Shown here: in pieces, positions 37,561-48,699 of the stretch
Layout: the number at the start of each line of letters is the position of its first letter
Numbering within the stretch: position 1 is the first letter of the stretch
Origin: Brachionus koreanus
Taxonomy: Eukaryota; Rotifera; Eurotatoria; Ploima; Brachionidae
NCBI GenBank assembly: GCA_016987375.1
Contig: PJRA01000011.1
Coordinates: forward strand, 1,560,356-1,612,597
Direction of reading: 5' to 3'
Length of the DNA stretch: 52,242 bases
Made by a program: the position numbers and the translations under genes
The notes under the pieces: model-generated
What the model was told of the DNA's origin: nothing
What the model saw: the letters and a program-made list of their open reading frames with translations, nothing else
Databases searched by the model: none

Positions 37561-38058
37561 TACGACTAAGAAGCTTAATCATGTATCTTCCAATGAATTA
37601 GATTTTAATATTGAAATTAACGATTTTATTCAGTTTATCCTTTCAAATGGTGGTAGAATTGTCCATTGAATTAGTTCTGATTCTAGAAAGAAAATCATAA
37701 ATATTTTTTACTTGTACTATTGATTATTTCCTTCTTGGTCTATGGTACGCAACTAGGATTAAGCATGATTTTTTAAAACTTTTATCAACTTCAGTTCTTG
37801 AATACAGAAATTATATTTGTGAAATTGTTAGCTTGATTGAAAAAAATCAGTGGAATAGAGCCAAGTCAAATTGATGTACTAAAACTTGAAGGCGTAGATG
37901 GTGAATAAGCGATTTCTCAGGCAAAATGATAATATTTATTTAAAAAGACTCCCATTTAAATATTTCAACAAATAAAAAAATTTGCTCTAATTGTCAGAAA
38001 TTGGTTAATGTAAAATGTGAATTTTTATTTAGACCTTTATTTTTTAATAATTAATTGT
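37561..38058. other. Unassigned AT-rich stretch
   Basis: It may include further decayed transposon sequence continuing from the zinc-finger fragment, but nothing is recognisable in it. Confidence 0.4.
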
Positions 38059-38062
38059 TTAA

Positions 38063-38280
38063 CACTAGAAGCACCAAGCATTTTTTCAGGTTTTTTTAAT
38101 TCATAAATATTTTATAAAAAAACTTAAATAATTTAATAAAGTAATATCATTTTTTAAAGAAAATTTTAAAATCTACATAATTTAAAAAAAGATATATTAA
38201 TTTGAAAAATCCATTCAAAAGATATGAGGATTTAAAAATTTTTCAAACGAGTCAAAATGACTCGTTTGGTGCTTCTAGTG
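38063..38280. mobile_element. 218-bp piggyBac-like MITE flanked by TTAA
   Basis: The element starts CACTAGAAGCACCAA and ends with its exact reverse complement TTGGTGCTTCTAGTG (38266-38280). TTAA lies immediately outside both ends (38059-38062 and 38281-38284), the target duplication of the piggyBac superfamily. Near the right end AACGAGTCAAAATGACTCGTT is a further palindrome. The interior is AT-rich without coding capacity, so it would need a transposase from elsewhere. Confidence 0.85.
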
Positions 38281-38284
38281 TTAA

Positions 38285-38512
38285 TGCAATATGATATTAA
38301 TTGCTTGCTTTTAGAAAGTGAAATTGAAGTTGACGAATCTATCAATCAATTAGTTTTTTCAACAGTCTTCACTAGCGACTTTGATGTTCATTATTTAGGA
38401 GTATTTCGTGTTAAAGAAAATTTTTACTGGGTTGACGATTTGGCTCCAAGGAGAATTATGGAAGAATATTCTCGCTTTAAGGTTTTTTCTTCATTTTATT
38501 TAAAAAAAAGCT
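38285..38512 (+). CDS. Unrecognised open frame, possible exon
   Basis: A plausible acceptor (TTGCTTTTAG near 38315) precedes a stretch reading IEVDESINQLVFSTVF, then FDVHYLGVFRVKENFYW and VDDLAPRRIMEEYSRFK, with a GT directly after (GTTTTTTC). The composition looks more protein-like than the surrounding DNA. I do not recognise the family and find no partner exon on either side. It could be one exon of an unknown gene or part of the neighbouring transposon debris. It begins right at the TTAA of the MITE. Confidence 0.3.
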
Positions 38513-39603
38513 AAATAATCAAATAATCTAAATTTTTAAATAAATAATTACCAGATTAAAATTTTATTGTTCAACAATTTAATAAATTTTACATCCTTAA
38601 CTTAATTTAATATTATTATATTTAAAAGTAAAATATGAATATTGCGCCTTTTATTATTATAGCAAATGGTGACATTTTTTTTAATTATTTTTTTCAGCTT
38701 TTAAATGAGCTAAAAATTATCTAATCATGCCTCTTTCACCAAAATAATAGATTTCACTTTATAAATCAATGTCTAAACTAAACTGTTCTACAGGAATTCA
38801 ACGTCAAAAGACAAGATTTGTTCAGTTTATCAAAAATTTACTAAAAAAATTCCATACTTAAGTATTTTCATTTGTTTTATTAATTTAACTTGAAAGTTCA
38901 AGAGTCTTCTTTCTAGATGAAGATCAGCATGGCGGCAGTCTTTTTTACTATTAAGACTATAGTAATTTCAATCAAGGTAAGATAGGCTTCAAAATGTGCT
39001 ATAGATTTTTCAATCATGAATTCTTAACTTTGGGACCGAGAAACCTCTGAATACAACAACTTCCTTTAATATTGAAAAATATTTTTTTAAATTTTTTAAA
39101 TAATTATTTTGATTTAAATAAAAAGTCAATTGTTAAAATGTTAATAAAAATATAAATATATAAAAATTTCATTTATGACTTTAAAATTTACTGTTATCTA
39201 CTTTTCTTTTTAAAATGTTAGAATTATACTTAACCCCAATTGTACTTTTTTTTTAATTTGAGACATCGCACTTTTTCAATGTTAATTGAACAGAAGATTT
39301 GCCATACAAAAAATAAAAACCATATTTTTATTAGCATTTTTGTCTTCTAATATTTTTTAAATTTGCTTTTATTGTTTAAAATTTTAGTTTATTTTGAATT
39401 TAGATTTTATTCAAAACCAACAACTTTTGGGACTTGAATAGCTGTTTAACTAATTCAAATAATTTTATTTAGATTTTCATTTTATAACAATCAAGGAACA
39501 ATTAAAAATTAAAAAAAAAAAAAACAAGTGAGAAAAACAATTTTAATTTAATATTAACTAAATTAAATCAATTTATTAAATTAATTTAAAAATACTAAAT
39601 AAA
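38513..39603. other. AT-rich stretch downstream of the insulin receptor gene
   Basis: No coding exon, RNA gene or repeat structure is recognised. Confidence 0.5.
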
Positions 39604-39609
39604 TTTATT
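39604..39609 (-). promoter_or_regulatory. AATAAA overlapping the insulin receptor stop codon
   Basis: On the minus strand the end of the coding region reads ATGTAATAAATT, so a poly(A) hexamer overlaps the stop codon. Whether it is used is unknown; cleavage normally occurs 10-30 nt later. Confidence 0.4.
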
Positions 39610-42600
39610 ACATATAGTTATCTAGATCTCCTTCACACGGCTCTGCAATAACTATTTCTATTTTTTTTTCAACACTATTATGCCTTAAATTATCTGAATT
39701 TTTTCTTTTGAAGCATTTTTTACGAAATTCCGAATGATAATAGGACTTTAATTTGAAATCATTTGTCAAATCTGGATCAAGAATTTCCAAAATTTCCTTG
39801 AAGCAAATTCTCTTATAATCTTCAGTTAGCATACATTTATTAAATATTGAATTGCTTAAATAAAAAACAAATAAATTTTTAAATTAAAATTATGTCGACT
39901 TACAATTTAGGTGGTGTAGTTGAAGGTAATTTGAGACGGCCACCATTTTTTACAAATTGAATTACTTCCTCATTTTCTTTCCCACTATAAGGATTTTCGC
40001 CATAAGTTGCCATTTCCCAAATTACAATTCCATATGACCAAACATCTGACTTGGTAGTCGATGACCCATCTTTCAACGATTCAGGCGACATCCATCTTAT
40101 AGGCAATAAACTTTTGCACTTTTCTCTATAAACAGGATTTTGGTAAATGTCTTTACCTAATCCCAAATCAGATATTTTAATCACATTATCTTTTGAGATT
40201 AAACAATTTCTAGCAGCAAGATCTCTATGTATGTACTTGTGTTCACTTAGCCAAAGCATACCGTCAGCTATTTCGGCTGCCATTCTGTAAAATCTTTCTG
40301 TCGTAATAAAGCTCTTAAATTCAGTATTCTTAAAGCTCCTAAGATATTCTTTCAGGTCTCCGTTGTCCATGTACTCAAGTATTAAGTAAGCCGGATTTTG
40401 TTTGCTAATGACTCCTAGTAGTTTCACTATGTGAGTAGTATCGATAGATTTTAGCATGTTTGCCTCTTTGAGTAGACGCTGACGATTTTGATGATCAGAG
40501 CCACAGAATTTAATTGCACAATCGATTAATTGATTTGTTTTGGAATCTAGAAGAGTGCCTTTGTGAACTTCGGCAAAGCATCCTGCACCTATTCTTTCTC
40601 CTATGGTCAAATTTTCTCGCTTCACCTCCCACTCATCTGGACGAAAATCTAAATTTTTTTTTTTTTAAATTAATTATCTAGTTGATAATAATTTGAAAAA
40701 AAAATTTATAATTACAATAGTAATGGCTTTTGAAGCTAAAATAACCATCTTTTTTTAATTTAAAATATTTTTTTAACACAACAAACAAAATACTGAACAA
40801 AATTGTGGCAAATAAGCCGATGACTCCAATTTGAATAAATAAAATAGTGTCTTAAAAAAATAAGTTAATTAAAAAATAATTTTTTTTTGTCTTTTATTTA
40901 ATTTACAGTAATCTGATAGACTTGGTACTGTGTATTTTATCAATTGTGTAGACCAAGGTCCATAACCTGCTGTAGTCACTACTTGAACTTTGATAGAATA
41001 AATTCGACCTTCAGTCAGCAAAAATTGATTCAAGGCAACATTTAATTCAGATGAAGAACTGTGACACAGTGGTCCATATGTTTTATTGGATTTTATATCA
41101 ACAAATTTTAAATTGTATCTCAATACAATGCCATTCGAGTTTGTTGGACTTGACCATTTAAAAAAATAAAGTCCATTTTCTGAATACAAAATTGTTTTGG
41201 GTATTCTGTCAAGAGACTCTTTTAAGTAAATTTTTTAAAAAAAATATAAAAACTATTGAAAAAAATTACCATCACGAGCAGAACGAAAAGAAAAAGTTTT
41301 TGGCTTGCTGCAAAAGTCTTCGATTGAATTTTGAGTAAATTTTTGACAAGCCATTATTGAAACCAAGTATCTGGTAAACGATTTTAGACCAGATAAAGTA
41401 AAATTAAAAGTGTTATTTGACACAGTTTTTGTTTTGAATAAAATCTAAATTAATTTTTAAATTATTTTCATTTATCCAAATGGTGATCATTCATTTGGGA
41501 CAAACTTAAATTTAAATAGCTTATTAAATGAAGTGTTTAACTGATTAAAGTCAAGTCATTTGACTTCATTTGAGTTTTCCAAAAGAAAAAACATTAATAT
41601 TGAGAAAAAAATTCCTATGATTCAAAATTTTTTTTGGCAAAAACATCTGCATCGCAGTGAAAACTACAAAAACTACTACTTTCAGCAAGATGAAGCAACA
41701 CCAAATACGCCTAATATGGTATTATTTTTTTGGAAATATCTTATGCCAAAGAATTTAAATGATTTAACAGCAAAAATCCAGAGAAAGATAAAAAAAATTA
41801 ACAAATACATTTTAAAATCAACTTGTAAAATAAAATTTCAAAAAAAAAATGCAATCAAGTAATTGAGACCAAAGGTGGTTATTTTGAAAATAAATAAATA
41901 CTTTTTATATATAAAAAAAATCTCTTATTTTTCTTGTTTAAAAATATATATTGCTCATAAAAAAGCTATCAATAGTTTGCTGAATATTTGCATTTAAGTG
42001 TGTCGAAAATGAGTTAATCACCCTATATTAAAAAAAAATTTTACTTGTTCATCTAAAATGAATAAATCTTTTTTGATAATTGCCAGTAGTCTGTTTTGGA
42101 CAAATTCTTGTTCAACTAATAAGCTATTGACTTGATAACTTAATTTACTAGACAAACTGGTGTGAACTAGAGGCGTTGATGATGGTAAATTTTTTGAATA
42201 TTTTGCTTGTTTAGCTGAATAATTAAATGTTCTGATTGGTCTCAATGCTAAATTAAAAATTTCGTCCTCAACTGAAATTATTTCATCTTGTTCAGACTCA
42301 ATTATGTTTTTGACTGATTTGTCCAAAAACGGACATGCTTTTAATTCAACTTCATCAATTATTTTCTCCTTTTTGATTTTTGATTCATTTGACATTGAGT
42401 TTGGTTCTTTTAAATATTTTAGAAATTAAAATTAAATTAATTATTTTCAAATTTAAATTTACCTATGTGGCATCTATCTTTGTTGGGTATCTTAATCTGC
42501 GTATCTTTGAGCATAGTGTACGATATAAAATAAGACTCAATTATACCATTTGGCTGACTGGAAGGACCCCATTTAATTAAAGTTTTGTCTGAATCAAGAT

Positions 42601-44561
42601 TTTCATGCTCAATTTGTTCTATCAAACCAGGTTCTAAAAAAAAGATTTTTTTTTAATTTTTTTTTCTTTTTTTTCCTTTTTTTTGAAACTCACTTGATGA
42701 AAGGGTTTGTATAAAGTTTATTTTGCTGATTATTATGTCATTTTGAGGAGAATATTTTTTGTTTCTCATTCCATTATAGTCAAAAATTATATCAGCTTTA
42801 ACATATATGGCATAGCGAGTGAAAGGCTTTAAGGTATTGACCAAAACACTCAAATGTTTGCCGTTTACTTCAGAATATTGGATATAGATGTCTTGCCATT
42901 CCGAACGGTCAAACACGTCAGCATTTAAGGTTAAGTTTATTTCTTCATCAAAAACGGGTCTATAAAAAATTGAAAAGCCTCTCAAACGTCTCAAATCAGA
43001 CACAGTTACATTCCAGTAAATTTTAACAAATTTTCTTCTAATTTCAAAATTAAGATCAAACGTTTGCTTCGAACATGTCAATCGCCTATATCCATTAAAA
43101 TTAAAAGACACATCTGATTCATGTACTTGGTCTAAATTTGTTGAATTTAAAAAGTTTTCAATCACTTGATAGCACATGTCCGGGTTTTCAAAAAATTTAA
43201 CTGTTCCTCTCTCTAATCGAAATTTATTTTCGCCAATAGTTGGCCAAAGATCTCTTAACTTTGGATTAGAATGAACAAACAACGAATATTTATTCTCAAA
43301 CAAATTTTTTCCTTTTATTTTTCTAAGATTTTTTAAAAAATTTAAACTCATCAAAAATTTATTTCTAGTTACTAAAAAAAAATCTTCAATTTCTTCAAGA
43401 TAGAGAAAATTTTCTTTTAAAATTGTGCCATCTATTTCACTGTCAATATCTAGAATTAAACTTTTGACTCTGTAGCAATTTTTTATCATGTTAATATCAG
43501 ACTTTTTCTCAATATGAAAAGATTTGTTTACACAATCTATTTTGCATATTTCATCGCTACATTTTTGACACTGGCGAAACTTAACCGTAACATTATCATA
43601 TATTTTTTCTACTAGATTAATTCTATAGCCAACAGGACACTCTTTGACACATTTATTATCATCCATTACAAAATAGTTTTTCACTAGACTGGTTGGACTA
43701 AGAGAGCAGTCTTTTACTTTGATACAAAAACTGTTTTCATAAGACAAACTGTTAGCTGGACACTTTTCAATGCAATTTCCACTCTTATCAGTAATGTCTC
43801 GATATTTTGAGCACGATATACATTTATTTTCGGAGCAATACAAGCAATTTTGGTCACTACAGCATTTATTTGTCTCGTCCAAGTCACAATTTGTCTCACA
43901 CGAGCTTGAACACTTAATTTGCTCTGATACTTCAGACCAGCAATTTTTCTCACAGTCTCTCAAACACTCGTTGTTATTCAAATTGATTAAAGGTTTCGAT
44001 CCATTCTTGATTATGTGGTACCAGTCGATGGTATTGATAAAGCAAGCATGATACAAACGAGAAACTAAAATTGAGCCTCGGTCAATGTGTATTAGACGTT
44101 TTAGGTTTAGTTTTGTTAGAGAACTGGCCATATGAACTATCAAAGCCTTGTTTTTGAAAAGATTGTGACCACGAATTATGCTCAATTTGGGAAAAATTAA
44201 GCCAAGATTATTGATATTTTGAATTTGAAATACTAAAAGATAATCGGTTATTTCGATTAAATTTGGAAAAATTACTGTATTGTTAAGATCTAAAAATTTG
44301 GCATTTAGTATACGAATATGACCGACTATGATTGTGCAATTTTGAATTTTGGCTAATTTTGGCACTGATATTGCTCCCTGAATTCTGATTGAAGAACATA
44401 TCGTGAATTTTGTATCTTATTTTAAAAAAAAATTAAGCAATTTTTTTCCCAAAAATTTATTAAATCTATTTACCTGAAATTTGAATTAAAGCCAATAGAG
44501 CTAAATATATTTTTAATAAATGAAACATATGATTGTAATTGAAAGAAATTGATTTCGACAT
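39608..44561 (-). CDS. InR: Insulin/IGF receptor-type receptor tyrosine kinase
   Basis: Nine minus-strand exons join in phase: 44474-44561, 42694-44415, 42463-42633, 42045-42406, 41270-41444, 40907-41218, 40716-40850, 39904-40648 and 39608-39854. They give 1318 aa, or 1307 if the in-frame ATG at 44528 is used. Order: signal peptide; L1 (ITDYLLVFQIQ); furin-like cysteine-rich domain; L2; FnIII repeats (SYTMLKDTQI, FTRYLVSIMACQK, VTTAGYGPWSTQL); transmembrane helix in exon 7 (IGVIGLFATILFSILFVVL); kinase. The kinase has the glycine loop GAGCFAEVHKG, the lysine CAIKF, HRDLAARN, LLPIRWMSPESLKDG and SDVWSYGIVIWEM. DFG reads DLG, and the activation loop DIYQNPVYREKC keeps two of three tyrosines. 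The last exon ends the kinase and gives KSYYHSEF, like vertebrate FYYSEEN, then a short tail. The only visible alpha/beta processing candidate is the minimal site RPIR in exon 4. The juxtamembrane NPxY is absent. The role is insulin-like peptide sensing at the plasma membrane. Confidence 0.94.
41560..42028 (+). pseudogene. Tc1/mariner-type transposase fragment in an insulin receptor intron
   Basis: The plus strand reads KNYYFQQDEATPNTPNMV, matching the QQDGATPHT-type second-aspartate block of Tc1/mariner (ITm) transposases. LTAKIQRKIKKINKYILK follows, and after a frameshift IETKGGYFENK and a stop, the usual C-terminus. About 140 bp later the sequence GAGTTAATCACCCTATA looks like the right terminal repeat ending at a TA. 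The upstream part, including the first catalytic aspartate, is missing, and I found no left terminal repeat. It is antisense to the host gene within intron 4, and its right end is only about 16 bp from the exon 4 splice donor. Confidence 0.75.
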
Positions 44562-45769
44562 AAGGAAATTATAGTTAAAAAAGAGTTTAATTATTATGTG
44601 GATACTGTGAAAGTTCATATTTGTTAATTTTAAATTGCATAATAAGGAAATAAAATTTGTCTTATAAGAAATTAAATTTGATATATTAAATGATGTATTG
44701 GACCAAAAAAAAAGATAAATTGAATGAAAAAATTAGACTGCAGAACCAGAAGTTAACTTGTCACATCATATCATCTTATATTAATTATCACCATTTTTTT
44801 TAAACATGTTGATTATTTTATGTTTTATTCTCTTTCGCTTTCTTTTTCCTTTTCCTATTTAAACTGTTCCTTCTTCCTCTTGTTGTTCTGTCTTTTCAAT
44901 TGAAAATTAAATAAAGTAATTAATAAAAGCTTATCTTGTTTTATTTCGCCAACGTTTACAATTCCCAAAATAAAAGGTTAATTTTGATAATTTGAAAATT
45001 GAATCTTAATCTTGAATTGTATCATTAAAAGATTAGATGGCTAAATTTTCCCTGATTGAAAAAAAAATTTAAGAAACTTGGAAATGAGCTATAATAGCAA
45101 AATAATAATTTTTGTCAAAATAATAATATTCGAAAAAGTTAAATCTAAATTTTTGCCTGTATGAAAAATAATTTTTTTAAATTAATAGTAAAAATGAATT
45201 GGTATTTTACTCATTTGTATTTGCCTCTAAAGATTAACATTTTAAAATTAAATTTTTTAATTTTTTTTATTAATATTAATTAATACTAGATCATTTTTTA
45301 TGATATCAGAAAATATCAGACGAATATATGTGAAAATTTAATTTCCGGCACTGTAAAATAATAGAATATCATAGATAAAAATATTTATTGATTGAAAAAT
45401 TGATTAATCTAAAAGCAAAACTCAAACGAAACTAATTGATTTTAAATAAATTTAATTGCTAAAAGTTATTTATTTTCTTTTGATAATTTCAATTTTTGGT
45501 AATGTGAAATTCATGAAAAAAATCGAACAAAAATTCTTCTTTTTTTGATAAATTAAAATGTTCCAAAATTTTTCTTTTGAATGTTTTTTAGAAATCGACA
45601 AATTAGCTGACAATGTCTCAAATTAATAAACAATCTTATTAAATCTTTGTTAAAATCCAGAAATTAGCCTAAAATTTGGTATAATTTATAAATAATCTTT
45701 AACTTTGAATAATTTGTCGATATCTAAAAAAAATAATTTGAAGATCCTTGAGGAATTTTGACCAAAACA
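44562..45769. other. Gene-poor stretch upstream of the insulin receptor gene
   Basis: The promoter of the receptor should lie at the left end; no named element can be supported. No exon is recognised. Confidence 0.5.
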
Positions 45770-46260
45770 TTTGCCCGGCCAATTTAGCGGTCCAAATTAT
45801 TGCCGCTGGTCTTACCGCCTAATTGACCGCTTAATTTTTGCCGCGTCGGATCGGCCAGGCTTGGTCGCCACCCAACCCTAAATATAAACAACTTTCAAAA
45901 AATTACTGCAAATAAAATATTTTTTTCGTATGTAAATAAAAGACAAAAAATACAACATCATTAGGATTTCAATTGATTATTTGATTTTATTTCTTTAAAT
46001 AAAGGAAAAAAAGTTTTATTTTATCTGAAAAGAATTAATTTGAATTTCACAATATTTTCAATTTAAAAATAAAAAAAATACTATAAAATTTATCAAATTT
46101 TTTATTTTTTTTTAAAGACAATCAAGATCAAATTGATAGCTTGAATATTTTATATTTTAAAATTGATCTCTTGGTCAAAAAACTTTTTATTAATCTTTAA
46201 TAAAAAAATTCAAATATTTTCCTCCTTATTTGTTTTTGCCCTGTTTAAAATCTTATAATT
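45770..46260. repeat. Dispersed repeat copy preceded by a GC-rich block
   Basis: 45775-45890 is an unusually GC-rich block rich in CGG/CCG, with imperfect inverted motifs (TTAGCGGTC and GACCGCTTA) and TTAGGGTTGGG-type sequence on the minus strand at its edge. The following AT-rich part has relatives elsewhere in the window: 45946-46026 resembles 52101-52190, and 46132-46242 resembles 23899-24005. Homology at three sites shows an interspersed repeat. No coding region or clear termini are seen, so the class is undetermined. Confidence 0.6.
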
Positions 46261-47344
46261 TAAAAAAAACTTTAAACTCTATTTTTTGTAGATGGTCATT
46301 AAAATTTGATCGTGAACTTCAATATATCAAAAATTGATTAACTTCAGTATTATCAGAGCTGATTTTTCGAATGATTTACTTAAATTCTTTTTTCAATTAT
46401 AAAAAGTGTTAGGAAATTTTTTAAATTGCTAAGCTAAAATTTCATTTTTCTTCATTTTTCACATTTCTTTTTACTATACTTGCTTACGGTAAGAAATTAA
46501 ACAACAATAGCAAGTTTAACAGATTGATATCTTAAAGAATAAAGCAAAAATGATGTAAACGAAAAATGATATTGAAAAATACGGTCGATCAAAAATTGAC
46601 CGAGAATCAGCAAACCAAAAGTTTGATGGATAAATTAAAATTGAAGAAAATCAAAAATAAGACCCCGGGATTTGAACTGGATTTAAAATATTAGGATTTT
46701 TTTTAATATAAATTCTTATTATATTAAGAAATTTGTTAAAAAAATTAAGATAAAGTTATAAGAAATCGAAATAGTTAAAATGAATATTTATTAAATAAAA
46801 TTAATGAAATATACTGAATTTTATTTAATTAAGAAAATAGACTTTTTAATTTTGTCTTTTTAAAAAGCTTATTGAATTTTGCATTAAGTAGGACCGCTTG
46901 TAGCAAATTAAATTCGACAAACTATTGATGCAATACTTCATTTTTATCAGTTAATTTTATGATATGATGCCCTTTTTTATGCAAAATAAATAAACAAAAT
47001 CATTCAGCAATTTTCCATTTTTTCAGTTATGTTTTAGTAAAAAATACAAAAGTATTGCATAAAGTGATGAGTCATTTTTAAACTATATAAAATATTTTTA
47101 TTAGGCGCTAAAAATTTTCATTTCTAAATACAAAATTATTGTATTGTTATGTTAATTTTGCTGATTTTATTGATTATTTTAAATAAACTGCTGAATTTCA
47201 GCTATGACGCCGGGAACTCTTTTTTAATTTTTAATTTATTATTACAAAGATTCATTTTTAATTTGCAATATTTTCAAAAATAAAATTAAATATTTTCTAG
47301 AAGCAAACTAGAAATTAAGTTTTTTATCAAATGAATCCATAAAT
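46261..47344. other. AT-rich stretch before the EGF-repeat gene
   Basis: No exon is recognised. A tract ending in AG at 47299-47300 (TATTTTCTAG) could be a splice acceptor for the leader of the next gene. A very short upstream open frame (ATG at 47332, three codons) precedes the chosen start. Confidence 0.45.
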
Positions 47345-48478
47345 ATGATTTTTCAGACTCTTCTTATAAGTTCAATCGTTCTTGCTATAAAGTCAGATGG
47401 TAATCAAATTTTCATATAAAATAAAAAAAATATAAAAATTTTTTTGAAGCTATATTTGACCCTTGTAGTTCAAATCCATGTCAAAACGGCGCAACTTGTA
47501 TCTCAGAAGATCTAACTAAATATAGATGTTTATGTCCATTAGATTATTATGGAGATAATTGCCAAAAAAGTACTAAATTTAAAATAAATTTAAAAAAAAT
47601 GCTTTATTTTCTTAAAAAGAAAAAATTTCTCTTCTCTCAGAAGAAGGTATATTTTGTTTAAAATAAATGAAGTCAAATAAATAATCTTTTGCAGATAATT
47701 CAAGCGAAACAGAACGTTTTAATAACAAACAATGCTTGAATGGAGGCAAGTTAATCAAGCATGGATTGCCATGTTCTTGTCCAGATGGTTACACTGGATC
47801 AAGATGCGAAGTTTTCTCATCAAAAAATTACTGTACTGTTAATACTTGTTTGAATGATGGAGTAATTTAGATCAAAAAATTGCTAACTTTCTATAATTGA
47901 CTTAAATTTTCTTTTAAGATATGTCATCAATATGGGTTAACTTTTAAATGCCAGTGTCAGAATTATTACTATGGACCACGATGTGAATTTAGTAAAAATT
48001 TTTTAAATTAAGATCCTATTTTATTTTGACATCTTTATTAGGATCATACGGCTATCGTCGAACAACTGGCATCTCGTCTTTTTCATCTCTCCTAATGATC
48101 ATAGGACTTATTGCATTAATTGCATATTGTTTTTGTTTTAAGCAAAAAAGTAATTTTTTAATTAAATAAAATGAGAAAAAATATTCATTTTGAATTTTTT
48201 AAGGAAACGACACAGGTCCTTTTATGCCAGGAAACAACGGATTTTCAGGGGTTATTTTGAGACCAGGAAATATTTCCTGTCCGTATCCACAAACTCCATT
48301 TTATAGTCAAAATAATAGTCAAAACCTAGCAAATTCAAATTTAAACTATCCGAATTATGTAAATACACCAAATAGGCTTCCTCAGACATCTATGCCTGAT
48401 CCTGAAGAAGCCTTCAGAGTAAATCAAGCTCCGCCTAGTTATGAAGAAGTACAAAACATGAAGAAACCTAATGTATAG
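47345..48478 (+). CDS. EGF-repeat single-pass membrane protein with PPxY tail
   Basis: Six exons, 47345-47399, 47450-47569, 47695-47861, 47919-47991, 48042-48149 and 48204-48478, join in phase to give 265 aa. Exon 1 encodes a signal peptide ([18 protein letters not shown]). Exon 2 is a complete EGF domain ([12 protein letters not shown] to YYGDNC). Exon 3 holds a second EGF-like unit (KQCLNGGKL to [12 protein letters not shown]) that lacks the first and third cysteines. Exons 3 and 4 together give a complete third EGF ([11 protein letters not shown], then [13 protein letters not shown] to GPRC). Exon 5 is the transmembrane helix ([17 protein letters not shown]). The Pro/Asn-rich cytoplasmic tail ends with APPSYEEV, a PPxY motif of the kind bound by WW domains of NEDD4-type ligases. 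An extracellular interaction role with ubiquitin-controlled turnover is inferred. I do not recognise a specific orthologue. The 3' end converges with cyclin H, 221 bp away. Confidence 0.85.
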
Positions 48479-48550
48479 TTTTAGTTTTCTTTTTTTTTAA
48501 ATGATAAATATAAAAATCAAATGAATAGGCTTTTGTAATTTTTTTTTTTA

Positions 48551-48556
48551 AATAAA
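48551..48556 (+). promoter_or_regulatory. Likely poly(A) signal of the EGF-repeat gene
   Basis: AATAAA lies 72 nt after the stop codon, in the 221-bp gap between two convergent genes. Confidence 0.5.
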
Positions 48557-48699
48557 AATAGAAAATTGTTTTTTTAATTAGTTTTGGCCATTTGAACAAA
48601 ATTAATAAAGTTCGATTTAAATAAAATAAATGTAAATATTTTTTTTTTTAATAAGTTCAAATTTTTTTACATATTATTAAATATTTTTCAAACAAAATT

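Noticed and set aside
43714..44051. Open frames overlapping the insulin receptor cysteine-rich domain on both strands
   Set aside because: They are shadows of the receptor exon in other frames.
46650..46690. tRNA/SINE B-box-like sequence on the minus strand (AGTTCAAATCCCGGGG)
   Set aside because: The T-arm would have a mismatched stem and there is no A box, D arm or acceptor stem in the expected distance; most likely chance or a very old remnant.
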